NCBI RefSeq assembly: GCF_016086655.4
Contig: NC_052136.2
Location: 50,398,492 to 50,462,491 of the forward strand
DNA length: 64,000 nucleotides
DNA from: Lepeophtheirus salmonis
Lineage: Eukaryota; Arthropoda; Copepoda; Siphonostomatoida; Caligidae
Direction of reading: 5' to 3'
Part shown: piece after piece, positions 22,501 to 33,959 of the stretch
Numbering within the stretch: the first letter of the stretch is position 1
Layout: every line of letters starts with the position of its first letter
Notes under the pieces: model-generated
The model's input: the letters and a program-made list of their open reading frames with translations, nothing else
Database searches by the model: none
Told to the model about the DNA's origin: nothing
Position numbers and translations under genes: made by a program

Positions 22501-22747
22501 AAATTAACGCTAGTTTATAATGGAATTTTATTATCCAATAGTTAATGTTTTTGTTGTCCTTATGATTATTTGAGAATGTAAAAAAAAAAAAAACTTTTTA
22601 CTTTTTTACTGCAATTCTGTTTATGGAATTGAATACTAATCAGGGGAAGGATTTCGTGACTAAACTATTAAATCAGGACAGAAAAAGAGGGGTACAATAT
22701 GTATGTACAATAACACTTTAAAGAACAAAATAGAAGTATAAAAACAT

Positions 22748-22788
22748 ACATATACATATATATATATGGAGAGAGAGACAGAGAGAAG
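22748..22788 (+). repeat. TA and GA microsatellites
   Basis: A CATATACATATATATATATGG run is followed directly by GAGAGAGAGACAGAGAGA. Simple-sequence DNA. Confidence 0.8.
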
Positions 22789-22799
22789 CACATGAAAAT

Positions 22800-23400
22800 G
22801 AACAAACTTTTTGTCATTTACTTTCTTAATATTACTTATTTCATCATCTCATCTCTCTTTTCTCTACTAACAAGTCATCTATTATAACACAAATCAACAT
22901 CATTTTACTTTTTTCAAACACCTTTAAAGTTTCATATGGGCTACGATAACACAAAAGCACACCAAAACGTTTTTCTCTAAAAATTGAGTTTGTGAATTAC
23001 TTAAATTTTTTTCCTTGACGAATAAATATTTGATTAACTCTTACGTGCACTAGGATCTATAATTAATGTGGCCAAAATCCATCGTGATTAAATTGAAAAT
23101 AAAACAAAATTGATAAATTAAATAGGGGCTAAATTTAATCATACAAAACAATAGAAGGTTTTAAGCTATGGGTAATATTTTTGGGTTTAACAACTAATCC
23201 AAGACATTGGAGTAACAAGACCATAATTAATCAAAATATGTTTATGAATTAGTAGTGGGCTATATATTAAGGAAAAATCTTGAAATCAATTATTTTATCT
23301 ACTAGAAAGTAATTTATATGTAACACAAATAAACATAATTTTATGTTTAAAAAAAACCTTTAAAATTCCGTATCTGAATTGTAAAAATTTCATTCGTGTT
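22800..23400. other. AT-rich DNA before the gypsy remnant
   Basis: No gag-like frame or 5' LTR could be found here, so the retroelement downstream is truncated at its left side. Confidence 0.5.
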
Positions 23401-23403
23401 AAA

Positions 23404-23604
23404 ATGTCTACTATCTTTGTTAATGGAGGACATCCTGTAGAAGTTATCGGTACTAAAACTCTAAGGGTACGAATAGAAAATCTAGGAACGTTCCAATTAA
23501 AATTTATTGTTGTATCTAGAGGTCGCCCTATTTTAGAAGCCGATTTTCTTCATTTCTACAAAATGAATATTGACCTAGTGAACAAGAAAATGTTTTTTTA
23601 CTGA
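23404..23604 (+). pseudogene. Ty3/gypsy protease C-terminal part
   Basis: The frame reads STIFVNGGHPVEVIGTKTLR, then IENLGTFQLKFIVVSRGRPI and LEADFLHFYKMNIDLVNKKM. The pattern (I..yG..tl.v.i...g.f..kFiv....PILEADFL..y...iDl.n) is the C-terminal half of the retropepsin domain of Ty3/gypsy elements, ending in the LEADFL flap/helix segment. The catalytic DSG is not present. It directly precedes reverse-transcriptase sequence, as in the normal pol order. Confidence 0.7.
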
Positions 23605-23701
23605 TCCATGAGTCATTTCAGAATTATCAGAAGCCCAATGGGTTCATTCTCAATAACCTGAAGTTTTCGTTGATGAAACATTCACTGAATCTTAATCACT
23701 T

Positions 23702-23943
23702 CATGGAGTTGAACATCACATCGAAACTAAGGGTCCTCCCTGCTTTGCAAAATCCCGCAAGCTGGATGGTGTTAAACTCAATTTTGTTAAAAACAGAATT
23801 GATGGACTGCTAGATAAGGGAATAGTTCGTCAATCTTCTTCAATTTTTTCATCAACAATTCATGTAGTACATAAATCCAAAGGAGGGTGGTGAATATGTG
23901 GTGATTATTGTCAATTCAATAACATGACAGATCTAGATGAATA
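23702..23943 (+). pseudogene. Ty3/gypsy reverse transcriptase N-terminal part
   Basis: The frame reads HGVEHHIETKGPPCFAKSRK, LNFVKNRIDGLLDKGIVRQS and SSIFSSTIHVVHKSKGGW, then a stop in place of Arg and ICGDYCQFNNMT. These are the classical first blocks of a gypsy reverse transcriptase (H.I.T.G.P....R.L, ....I..LL..GIIR.S.S...S...V.KK.GG.R.C.DYR.LN). The catalytic YxDD palm is deleted: the sequence jumps at about 23940 to RNase H. Non-functional. Confidence 0.85.
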
Positions 23944-23944
23944 A

Positions 23945-24140
23945 TGAATGTGAAAAAGCTTTGCAATGTATAAAACACAGTTTATCCTAAAGTACTCAAC
24001 TTTCATGCCGGGACAACTCCTTACTTTTAGCGCTTACGACAGATACGTCTGATACTGTAATGGGAGCTGTTCAGGAACAGAAAGTGAATGAGCACTGGCA
24101 ACAAATCGTATTTTGGTTTAACAAACGAAGCCTTTTATAA
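23945..24140 (+). pseudogene. Ty3/gypsy RNase H fragment
   Basis: After the deletion point the frame reads NECEKALQCIKHSLS, stop, STQLSCRDNSLLLALTTDTS then DTVMGAVQEQ and WQQIVFWFNKRSL. TTDTSD is the first acidic motif (TDAS) of the retroelement RNase H fold; the AVQEQ and FWFNK segments are the strands that follow. The C-terminal half and the integrase zinc-binding domain are missing at the next junction (about 24140-24180). Confidence 0.75.
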
Positions 24141-24179
24141 CATTCAAGCCCACTTCCTCTTTCGATAAACCATCACCGA

Positions 24180-24660
24180 GACTTGCCTTCATCCACATTG
24201 ATATAGTTGGCTCGTTCACACTCGTCAAAGAACAGCGCTATGCCCTGGCTATAATGGACCGGTATAAGAGGTGGCCGGAAGTGATCCCAATTCCAAATAT
24301 TACCTTTAGTACAGTGGCTGGTGCTTTCTTGGACAGTTGGATATCAAGATTTGGAGTACCTGACATCATTGTGTCCGACAGGGGGATGCAATTCACAAGG
24401 GCTATTTGGATGTGTGTTTGCAGGGTACTTGGAATCGCGAATAGGACGACCCCGTCATAAAATGCTGAATCAAACTGGCTTATTTTACGGTTCAACAGAT
24501 CCCTAAAAACTGGGCTAGTCACACGGATAGTAGAAGAGAAGGAAAATTGGATGAATGGTCTGCCTGTTGTTTTGTGGGGACTGAGGAATTCAGTACCAAT
24601 GGATCAAGGATATAAATATTCGCCCTTCCACTTACTTTCTGGTCGCTCTGGATCCTATTC
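24180..24660 (+). pseudogene. Ty3/gypsy integrase catalytic core
   Basis: Plus-strand frame FIHIDIVGSFTLVKEQRYAL (first catalytic Asp in HIDIVG), IMDRYKRWPEVIPIPNITFS, FGVPDIIVSDRGMQFTRAIW (second catalytic Asp in VSDRG) and LGIANRTTPS, then in a shifted frame NRSLKTGLVTRIVEEKENWM, LPVVLWGLRNSVPMD and YSPFHLLSG. The region of the catalytic Glu (usually NG.VER..R.LK) reads NWLILRFNRSLK, so the Glu is lost. Minus-strand frames here are shadows. Confidence 0.85.
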
Positions 24661-24677
24661 CCAAGGCAAATGCTGAT

Positions 24678-24960
24678 GTGGAGCACTTCTTCAAGACGAT
24701 GGAGGAGGTGGCTCACGTTCCCCCACGAGTAACTCATAGAGAAACGTTCAACAATCGTCTGAGCAAGGCTGACTACGTTTTTGTTAAAAATAAGCTAATC
24801 AGAGAATATTTTTCTCCAACCTTCTTGGGTCCTTTTAAAATCCTGGAAAATTTCATCGTTCTTTTAAATTGGACTTGGCGCCAATGTCAACAATTTCTTC
24901 AAAGATAAACTTTGTTCTGCTTTCGGAATCGTCAGGATCCTACTAGAATCTCCAACTGTG
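24678..24960 (+). pseudogene. Ty3/gypsy integrase C-terminal part
   Basis: The frame reads VEHFFKTMEEVAHVPPRVTH, FNNRLSKADYVFVKNKLIRE and YFSPTFLGPFKILENFIVLL. The DYVFVKN...R...SPTF.GPFKILE segment is the GPF/Y-type C-terminal region of gypsy integrases. A frameshift follows, after which MSTISSKINFVLL continues the usual VSI.RLKPA position. End of pol lies by about 24960. Confidence 0.75.
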
Positions 24961-25097
24961 TGCTGTACAAGATCCATTTTATAAATTAATTACTATTTTT
25001 TTAAGTTCATATTGTTTGTGTGGTCTATTGTTTATTTTCTTTTGTACAAGACGATGAAAAAAAAAGAGAGGGATTTGTTTGTTTTTTCTTTGGTCTA

Positions 25098-25150
25098 AGG
25101 TCGGGGTACTGTTGTAGTTTGATTTGATCAAGTTGATCAATTCTCCTTTT
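25098..25150 (+). mobile_element. Likely polypurine tract and start of 3' LTR
   Basis: AAGGTCGGGGTAC immediately precedes TGTTGTAGTTTGATTTGATC, which begins with the TG expected of an LTR, at about 25110. It is followed by two adjoining TTGATCAA palindromes. The LTR end (CA) and a matching 5' LTR were not located, so the LTR length is unknown. Confidence 0.45.
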
Positions 25151-26115
25151 ACTTCTTCTTTTATTATTAATCTAGAATATAATCAGTAGATATTTGAACA
25201 TTAAATACTTTACATGTATATTTAATTATTTGAAACGTCGTATATATTAGTTAGATTTATTTGATTGTTTCAAACTATTGCTTAATTTTAAATTAATTTT
25301 TAACTATAATTTTAAAAGATTTTTTTCTACGAACACAAATTTTCTTTTATGTGTTTATTTTTATTTTTTTACATCTAAATATTTTTAAATAATGACCTAA
25401 CGGTTGAGAAAAATGAATAATTAAAAGCACGATTTCCCGTAGGTGAAAAACCATGAGATCCTTAGAGATATACATCTACTCCATCGTTTTTTTCTTCTTT
25501 CTAGATTGTTCTTTATGTTAACACACCCAATGTGGAGGAAAAGACAGTATACATTATACATTGAACATATACTCCCTGTAGTGGTGGCAAAATACTTTAA
25601 TTCAAATTAAAGTATTTTTTTTAGTAACCATGTAGATAGAGAAAATATGTAATTATTGCTATAAAACACCACCTATAGCTTCAAAAATACGATTCAATAT
25701 ATTCCTACGGGTTATAAATTTAATCATGACACACTTTTTGAATGATTTTATTTATAGATGTAAGATGAATTGCACTCCAAAAGTTATATTATAGTATTTG
25801 TTCTAAAATGCGACATAAAATCAACCCTGTCCTTGTTATGGGTACTAAATAGACTTCCTTGACTTTAAAGAAATCTTTAAGAGGCAATATTTCCTTAATA
25901 GTAAATCAAAGTACATTTGCTTACAAACTGGATTCCTGTAGTTAAATTTAAAGTATATTTTGTAAACAAACGTTTTTTCTTAACTCAGACTTAATAAAAG
26001 TATTTATTATGTATAAAGAAGCGTTGAAGAGTGATTGATGATAACGTCACTGACAGATAAATAATATGTTAGTAAAATTAATTTTATATTTTTTGCTTTA
26101 TTTCAATGTTTTATA
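25150..26115. other. AT-rich DNA, probably including LTR remainder
   Basis: The LTR boundary cannot be placed. No other feature was recognised. Confidence 0.4.
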
Positions 26116-26124
26116 AGAAATGTT

Positions 26125-26560
26125 ACATATCATTCGATTTAAGCCAAGGATACCCCTTTGAGTTTGATAATATATTGCCAACGAGAATCCAACTTCATAA
26201 TAGTAGCAAGTCTTATCCCTATGCCAAAAGAATAGGATAACTAATTTTAACAGACATCTATTGAGACTGATTTTGCACTCTCAGCGCGTTTGCCATTGAC
26301 AGGAACAGTTGGTAGTCACTTGGTGCCATTTTCGGTCAAGTGGGGTGAATGTATAAGAACATCCCATTGGAGCTTCTACCACGTCATCAAAGATGTGTGC
26401 AGTCTGGTGTTGTCTTAATGATGTATTGCTGTCTTTCAGGTAGTAAAAAATGGGGAAATTCTCCCATTGAGACCTCCAATCTCGCCACCCGATAATTTAT
26501 GAATGAACTGGTCAATCGTAATACTGTCCTAAAACAGTTTGTAGTATATACTCAGACTTT
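26125..26560 (-). pseudogene. Mariner transposase, C-terminal half (HQDN type)
   Basis: Minus strand: SITIDQFIHKLSGGEIGGLN then HH, stop, DNTRLHTSLMTW (second catalytic Asp in the HQDNARPHTSL site, with Gln replaced by a stop), KLQWDVLIHSPHLTENGTK (position of HPPYSPDLAPSDYHLF, Asp lost), and IMKLDSRWQYIIKLKG at the C-terminus (the LP.RW..C/YI...G segment). This arrangement is the SETMAR-like/irritans mariner style. Same subfamily as the remnant at 35.9-36.7 kb. Stops and frameshifts throughout. Confidence 0.75.
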
Positions 26561-26564
26561 TACA

Positions 26565-28800
26565 ACACTTTATAGTATGATCTGATGTGTCCAATAATTA
26601 AGAAAAAATATTTTGTTAAATAAAAGGTGGAAATACGACATTTATTTTTCGCAAATCTAGTATAATTTAATTTTTTTACTACAGATTTTTCCATGGAATG
26701 GTTTTTGCGTCTTATATTGATGTGTTCATCAAATTTTTCATGAGATATCAACTTAATATAGACACATCCTTATGAAATAATAATATCTGTGGTTGTCCTG
26801 CTTTAAAAAAAAAAAAAACTTTCCTCAATCTCAAAGCATTTTCGAGATGCCAATCAGCAATTAGATCTTAGCAAACATATACATTCTTTTAACAAATGAA
26901 ACGATAAAATTTTAAATTCATGTTAGATAAATAATTAATCGTTAAAATATGTCTGGAGTACAAATTGTCAATACAGTGTTAAGACAATAGCTCCATGTAG
27001 TGTACGTCATATTGTTGTATAGTTTAAACGAAAAAATACATTTGATTTACACAAAGAGCATGAAACAAGCAGCATAATCTTGGACCATTTGCTAAAGAGA
27101 AAAGTTTAACAAGAATGGGAAATGATTGACTGAGAAATTGAGCTACGTCCTCTCTTATTAACGTCGTTTGAGTTGACATAGTGTTATTGTTGCGTTGTAT
27201 GTGTTAATGAATCGCTTGGACGGTCTTGCAAACCTTTGGAACCTTTTTTTTAAATGGTTATATTTACCTATATGATTTACAAACTTCATTATGATCTCGT
27301 TTAAATGAATGGGACTTTTGTATATAGGCTATTACGTGTCATTTTTATCAAACATCACTAGTTTTATTATAAATATCAGATTTTAACTTGTATCAAAAAA
27401 AAAAAAAAAATACTACATCGTCATACAATCTAACTTTTATATTGTAGAAAATAAATTAATCATTACAATACAAATAAAACATTTTTCTCAAATTATCCTT
27501 CTTTTTTATCCTAATTGATCCTTCAAAAAAACTAATTGTACAAACATATCAATTTCATATTGATTTTCCGTACATATTACTTTGATTAGAAACAAATATC
27601 AGTGTTGATGATTGACATCAAAAAGAATGTAATGAATGTGTTATGTCTTTCTTTGGTCATAAAGCTATTCGATGAAGTTTTTTCAAGGTTCGTTGAAAAT
27701 TTGTAGCAAAAATATCAATTATGAATAAAAATGATGCCACTTATGACGTCCGTGAAAACAATTTATATGAGTGTAAGTTGAGAAAAAAAAGCAAGACTCT
27801 AACAAACATATTCTTATACCATAGAATTATATCAGTTATTATTAACTTGCAATAGTTCCCAAATTTACCCGGAGTAATTACGCCAAGGTTAAAATACATT
27901 TTTTTCTTTAATGATGTGGAAAAAAATACTCAGTGTAAAGGTGGGTTCACTGAAGTCCTTTTTCGTTCATTAAGCACGCATAATTTTTTGCTTTTTATTA
28001 TTAATGCATTACATTTCATAAATTATTTAAAAAAATTATCATTTACTACATAGTAATAATAATGAAGACCAAGAAATGTGTTCTAAATTGTGCGTTAGCA
28101 TTTCAGTGAGCCCACTTTTACTCTTTGATTTTCATGAGCACACGGAACAGCTCAATACAATAATACTTATATCAATTTAAATGTCGTGTTCCCTTCTCAA
28201 GGATGAACAAATAATAATAAGAGTTTAATACATTAATATGTGGGGATGACTGGTGAGTAGTTATAATATCGCTCACTTATAACATAAAAATATCATTTAA
28301 ACAAAATATTAATGTAGATAATAATGATTTTGCTTGTTTTTGTGTTGACGGGTAACATATTTGTTATTTTTATTTTCTTTTAAAAAATCTTCTGAGTTTT
28401 TTGTATTAATAGAGCCGACCAAATTATGTTTAATTTAATGGACGAATGAACAATACTGTATAACCAAAAAATAACGTTATTATCATGTTTCCTCTGCTCA
28501 ATTGATTATTCCTAATACAACTCATATTTAATTATGTCCTATTTTATTTCTTTACGCTGTTGTTGTGTTGATTGTGTTTGCATTTATAACAAAAAAAATT
28601 CTTAGAAATTGGAGATTGAGTATTCCATCTGAAATCACATTTTGTTTGACATTATTCGTAAATTACTATAGTGTGCGAGATAGAATTGTGGACTTGATTT
28701 TAAATTAATCTGAATTACCTTAGGGTAAATTTTCAAAAAGATATTAGGCTGAACTATTCCGGTAACAATAACATTTAAATAACAAAATTTCAAAAATCCG
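26565..28800. other. AT-rich DNA, nothing recognised
   Basis: Contains poly-A runs at about 26803-26818 and 27394-27410. No open frame or repeat that I can support. Confidence 0.5.
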
Positions 28801-28804
28801 CATT

Positions 28805-29120
28805 TGTCAGCATGAAGGCGAAATGACTGATTTACTTCACGCTCATGTTGGTTTTGAGGAGATCATGAAAGTTGTAGGGTCCTCTTGATTCTTGTTTACA
28901 GGATTAAAAGCATGGGGCCTTCATGTGAGTGGCATGAAAAGTCCTTTGGCAGCAGAAGACGCCTGAAAATCAGGATCATGGAGGACGTGTAAATTGTGAT
29001 CACCAAAAGTCTAGCCAAGTATAAAAGCAGCATACCAAGGCTCTCAATGTTCGTTATTGGACAGTGAGGAGGTATGTCAAGGATTTTGGGACGGCTTCTT
29101 ATGTACATAACATCGGCAAC
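28805..29120 (+). pseudogene. Mariner-type transposase N-terminal half
   Basis: KIRICQHEGEMTDLLHAHVG then FEEIMKVVGSS, stop, FLFTGLKAW is the first helix-turn-helix with its YNIKK-like recognition helix decayed. In a shifted frame KSFGSRRRLKIRIMEDV and ITKSLAKYKSSIPRLSMFVI follow, the linker and second helix-turn-helix. The catalytic domain is absent. Several stops. Confidence 0.6.
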
Positions 29121-29124
29121 TACT

Positions 29125-29685
29125 TTCAACAGGAACCAAAGGTTAACCAGATCACAAAAAATTATAAATTTGGTAAACATCTAATGGGTCAATTGTTCCC
29201 CCCTTGGCTATGTAATAGCTGTTATCATTATTATTTAATTGTTCAAGACAGACCATCAATTAATAAATTCATTAACAGTGAGTAAAATTCCAAAAGTAAC
29301 ACTATGATTTCGTTGAGGATTTTTTTTTTAAATTGGGTTTTTATTAAAATTTAATGCATGAAAATAAAGATTAAAATACAATAAAATTAATCCTAAATTT
29401 ACATATAAGTTTAAAATTAACGATGTGACCAAAGCTCAACCCTTCAATGTTAACAACTAATGTTTTTTACATACTATATAAAAATATACTTATGTCTACC
29501 CCTACAAAGTAATTAGAAAATAAGATATGATATGATAAAATTAAAACAGACAAACAAACTTCAACTATGTCTTCAATGTTCCTGTCCTCTTCATCAGGTG
29601 ACTTTTAACTAAACATTTAAGGGTTTAGTAGAACTTTAATGACCATTGTGTGAAAAATCGAACAATATCTACAACGTATTTTCAT
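29125..29685. other. AT-rich DNA, nothing recognised
   Basis: No supportable feature between the mariner fragment and the decayed coding region. Confidence 0.45.
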
Positions 29686-29688
29686 TTT

Positions 29689-31121
29689 CTATTCTCGTAA
29701 CGGTGGATCCTTGAAGAAAAGGCTGCGGATCTTGTTGCAGATGCGATGACAATTTTCCTCGGAGAGTGAAAGCTTATTAGACACCCAGAAGTGAGGCAAA
29801 TAATGCTTCATGAGGGCGTGACAAGAATTGCGCTCCTTGCTACAATGAACATTTAAAGAAATCAACTTACTAATCCCAATATTTTTATTGTTCGAACTAA
29901 TAAAATTTTCTAGGTACTTTTATGGGGTTTCAGGGATTTCTCATGTACTATGTCATTAGGATTTTGATGATCAGGTTCATCAGACATATCCTCTGCTCTG
30001 AAACGGTTAGAAGTTGTCTTATCCTTAGAAGCGCAATATTTAGAACTCTCGATCTCTAATTGCACATCCGGTAAAACCTCAATTAATTCAACTCCATTAC
30101 TAATCCGGTTTGTTATCGTTGAACTTTTATCTCCACTATCTACATCAGAAGAATTACTTCAACACGATCATTTATTTGTTTCTTATTGTTAAACTTATTT
30201 CTCCACCATCATCATTCAAGTGAACCTTATGTATTTGAAGGTGTTTCCTTTTGGCCATTTTTATTCAATTTTATTGCCCATTTTTCTATTTTTTCTCTCT
30301 TTGAGAAAAAAACCTTCAATGTTCTTTTGCAACAAGTATTCGTTCCCTATTTGGACTACAATAATGTTACTAGCCAAATTAAAATGATTCTGGCACTGCA
30401 TTTTACTTCCTGGAAATTTTTTACTTGATCAGCTATAACTTCCACTATATAATCACTATCCCTCTAAATACTTTTGTATTGAGTAAATAATTCCTCAGTT
30501 CTCTTATCCTCGGGATTGTTCTTCTGATAATGATTAACTATTTTTACGAATTGTTTTTACCAATCTAGAATTTTATGTTCTCCAACAAGCTTAAAAGTAT
30601 TAATTAATGCAAAACTTAAGTGTTGTTTTTTTCCTATTAACAGATAATTTATCAATGTCTTTCAATTTAAAAAAAAAAAAACCTTTTCTTTGACTTAATC
30701 AGCATTTTCCAACATCATTTTTTTTAATTATCTTCAAATCTTCTATTCTGTCTCTCATCAATTGCGAAAATATAAAAAAAACAAGCCTGTCCAATACCAA
30801 ATCTTGGCGAAAAAACCTTTCCATCCGTAATAAGAACAGCAAAAGTCACCTATTTAAAGTGCCCACTCATATTTATACTCAATTAACTTTATGATTATAG
30901 TTACTACTTCTTGCAGTGACATGAGAATACAATTTCTTAGCAAGATCATCTGGGGGACGATCAGTAACGTTTTCCTCCATATAAGAGATCTCAAAGGAAG
31001 GGAGAGATAATAAATCAAGGTGACTATATATAAAAGTGAGGCAATTTGGATCTTCTAAGGGAGTCTGGCTGGCATTAGCTGACAGAAAACATCCCCGAAT
31101 AAGGGAGATTGGGAGGGCCAC
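29689..31121 (-). pseudogene. Decayed coding region of unknown identity
   Basis: Minus-strand coding-like segments follow one another over 1.4 kb, broken by stops and frameshifts: MALPISLIRGCFLSANASQT with FIYSHLDLLSLPSFEISYME and RPPDDLAKKLYSHV (30879-31121); VTFAVLITDGKVFSPRFGIG and FFYIFAIDERQNRRFED; FVKIVNHYQKNNPEDKRTEE then LFTQYKSI, stop, RDSDYIVEVIADQVKNFQEV; DVQLEIESSKYCASKDKTTS and AEDMSDEPDHQNPNDIVHEK; and finally NVHCSKERNSCHALMKHYLP, LSEENCHRICNKIRSLFFKD ending at a TAG at 29689-29691. The composition is protein-like throughout. No domain is recognised; the last part is Cys/His-rich. A host pseudogene or an unusual transposon ORF are both possible. Confidence 0.5.
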
Positions 31122-31236
31122 CTACTGGTAGTTTATATAGAAATGGTATTGCTGGGTTATGTTTCAGGCGGGAAATGTCTGAATAGGATATATCGCAAAA
31201 ACCATTTGGAGTAGCCCTTCATTTTATATTCTACGG

Positions 31237-31361
31237 TAGACCTTCTGTGAGTCGACGTTTTGTCTGGTCAACATTTTGTCTATTCGACGTTTAGTCCATT
31301 TGACGTTTTGTCGGTAGACGTTCTGTCGGTTGACGTTTTGACAGTCGACGTTTTATCCACA
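31237..31361 (-). repeat. 16-bp minisatellite, 7-8 copies
   Basis: Copies of CGACGTTTTGTC.NTT run in tandem from about 31253 with unit lengths of 16, 16, 16, 16, 15, 14 and about 13 bases; a degenerate copy may precede them. Read on the minus strand the unit is GACAAAACGTCG-like and translates into a Thr/Ser/Asp/Lys repeat (DKTSTVKTSTDRTSTDKTS), part of a 69-codon frame at 31280-31489 that is unlikely to be a gene. Confidence 0.8.
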
Positions 31362-31536
31362 CAATGCTTCTCCCAGGTCAGATGAACCCAAATTCTCCGG
31401 ACATTTATGCCTAAGGAAAGAGCTGTTGAAACAACTATTGAAAGCCAATAAGGTCCAGTATGGACAAGGAAACAGAGATTGATAATCAAAGGATCATGGA
31501 AATTTGTAGGGGATCACTTAGTCTCAACAAGAGGCA

Positions 31537-31851
31537 TTGACCAAGACGCAAAACACTCAGATTCACGTTTACAAATTTAAAAAAGGAGTCGAGTGTGAAA
31601 AAACAAATGGGCCCTTGTTTTGGGAGCGCAAATGCAAAAAATTGCAAAAAGAACTTTTTTTGACGAATAAGGAATTTTGTCGATACAAAACCAAGTGCAA
31701 TTTACTACACTCAAAGAAATTTATTAAGAACCACCCTAGAAAAGAGCCATTCCAAAATCCAAGTAATTACAATTCTAGATCCTTTAAAGAATTTCTATTT
31801 AGGATACTCAAAAGAGGATCTAACAAATTCCCTCATCTTATGATGCATTAG
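31537..31851 (+). CDS. Unidentified open frame, 104 codons, very basic
   Basis: Starts at an ATG at 31537 and ends at TAG at 31849-31851. It contains ECEKTNGPLFWERKCKKLQK, FLTNKEFCRYKTKCNLLHSK and FKEFLFRILKRGSNKFPHLM. Lys/Arg content is high, with scattered Cys. No domain recognised, no splice or promoter evidence. Could be a nucleic-acid-binding part of a retroelement or a chance frame. Confidence 0.3.
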   Translation: MTKTQNTQIHVYKFKKGVECEKTNGPLFWERKCKKLQKELFLTNKEFCRYKTKCNLLHSKKFIKNHPRKEPFQNPSNYNSRSFKEFLFRILKRGSNKFPHLMMH

Positions 31852-31859
31852 TTCTCAAG

Positions 31860-33425
31860 TCTTTGAATATTTACGTTCTGGAAAACTTATTTCTTTGCCA
31901 AGTTGCTAAGAAATATTTCTACAAGAGTTTAAGTGTAAACCTGAGTTCCTCGAAGATAGCATCTAAATTTTCTCTAAAAAAATAAGTATTTAAGAAGAAT
32001 AACAACATATTAATATAAGCCTACATCAGATAGTACATTATTATTAGTATTTACTCTATGCAAAGAAATGTTAGTCTTTTTAAATAATTAGTTCTAAAAT
32101 TGATTTTATTATTCTATAAAGTATCAAGCAAGGATATCGTCAAGTTTTATAACAACCGAAATTAAAAAAAAAATTAAAATCAATATAAGCTAATTATTTT
32201 TGCTTTTTTATAATTTTTGGTAAGGTCCTAAGTTTCCAATTGTGTGCTATAAGTGAATTTTAATTATATTTATTTAATTTATTCACTTAGTTTGTGTTGC
32301 TTTACAATGAATTAATTCTGGATTTTAAAATTATTACTTTACAATTATATAGGACAGAGTGCTCTGTGTATAAACAGTGGCGTCATTAAATTTTCCTTCT
32401 TCTCTTGATAATGAAAAAAACACAAGCGTGGAAATGATTTTCTGCCCCACCTTGACGTATAGACACCTTGGAATAGACAATTTCAGTTACAAGGCAAGGG
32501 CTATGATTTATTATGATCAGACCAGACTACTGGGCTCTTGAGGGCAAGTTTGTTTTTTCGCTGATAATTTAATTCTTTCAAAAAACAAGATCGATTCCCA
32601 CTGTTTCAATTTTTTGAAGGTATGGGTTGTCGATTTGAAAATACACCAAAAATATAAAACATACAGAAAACTATTATTTTTTAAACGGAAAAAGGGAGAA
32701 CGTATATTGAATACGAATTAAAAAAGAAAACCAGGTATATGACTCAACAAAGGAAGTAAAAAGTAAGCGAGTTAGTTTAAGTTACATCCTTAAAACTTGT
32801 TTGTTAAATAACTCTATTTATTCACATTACTGAATTTAGATTGTAAAGATAAAAGCAATAATGAACTGGTTTCAAATACGAAAGATTTGTAGATAACATA
32901 TGTATCCTATTTATATCTTTTTGGAGTATGATGGCCAAAATTATTAATATTTAATTAATTAATCAAGAGAAAAATATATATAAAGACATTTGAGGTGCAA
33001 AGAACCATTAAAAATCCTTTTAGCTTTGATGGTTCTTTTTTTATCTCATTTAATGTAACAGCTGTCTTCTTTCCTATTGTTAATTAACCAATTAATCACT
33101 TGAACAATATATAAAAGTATAAATCGACAAAAATCGGGCTATAAGAAAAGATTTTATATACACATTGGTATAAATTAAATAACATTTTAAATATTTTCTT
33201 GTTCAATGCACAAACGTTTAGTCAACTCATTTCCTTGAAAAAAAGATAAGGAAGACCAAAATCATATAAAAACTTGTCTTGAGAGTTCAATGTGCATAAA
33301 AGATTTATCGTTTTTAAGTTTTGAAATAATAATATTTTCTGTCCGACCTCAAGAGAGAAAAAATAATAAAAAACCCATAAATTTTTAAGGATTTGACTTT
33401 GTAAATATTTTTTTTAATTTTTATG
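31860..33425. other. AT-rich DNA, nothing recognised
   Basis: No supportable gene or repeat. A more GC-balanced stretch at 32360-32570 has no open frame of note. Confidence 0.5.
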
Positions 33426-33439
33426 TAGCTTCTTAGTCA

Positions 33440-33950
33440 GTAATGTCAATACAATTGTTAGGGGTGACTTAAATCTAAAACTTCAAAAGAGGATACTACT
33501 CCAAATGGAATAAGGAATAGCAAAGCTTTCTTACCAATGAAGAAAATTATGATGGATCAAATATTATTGACTGCACTGCTTTACTCGAAAAGGATAACTT
33601 ACCAATATAAGAAATAATAAGAAAGCCACCCCCAGACCCCACCCATGCCTTTATAGAAACAGTGGAAGCTATAAACTAATGGACTTTTAAGTTATTCCTA
33701 ATTCAATGTCAGATCATCTAACCATACGGATCACATTTGAAATGATAAATAGGATACGCAAACGAACGAGATGGAGACAGAATACTTTTATAATAAGTAA
33801 TTCAGACTCTCAAAGGAAAATGTTCAATGTCATTACTAACACCAGAACTCATGTCAGACAAGGTTCTTCTATATTTAATGAAATAAAAAGTTTTTAAAAA
33901 AACAAATGGAAGAAGACTGCAAAATGACTATTCTATAAGTACTAAATATA
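33440..33950 (+). pseudogene. LINE endonuclease end, decayed
   Basis: At about 33453-33480 the frame reads IVRGDLNLK, the GDFN motif of the apurinic-type endonuclease of LINE elements. After broken sequence, NSMSDHLTIRITFEMINRIR (33700-33760) gives the SDH motif with its catalytic His, followed by RWRQNTFIIS, the WRLN-type linker leading to the reverse transcriptase, and by IFNEIKSFKNKWKK. Stops and frameshifts in between. The reverse-transcriptase domain is not preserved downstream. Confidence 0.6.
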
Positions 33951-33959
33951 ATCAAAATG

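Noticed and set aside
24238..24522. Minus-strand 94-codon frame
   Set aside because: Antisense shadow of the gypsy integrase core.
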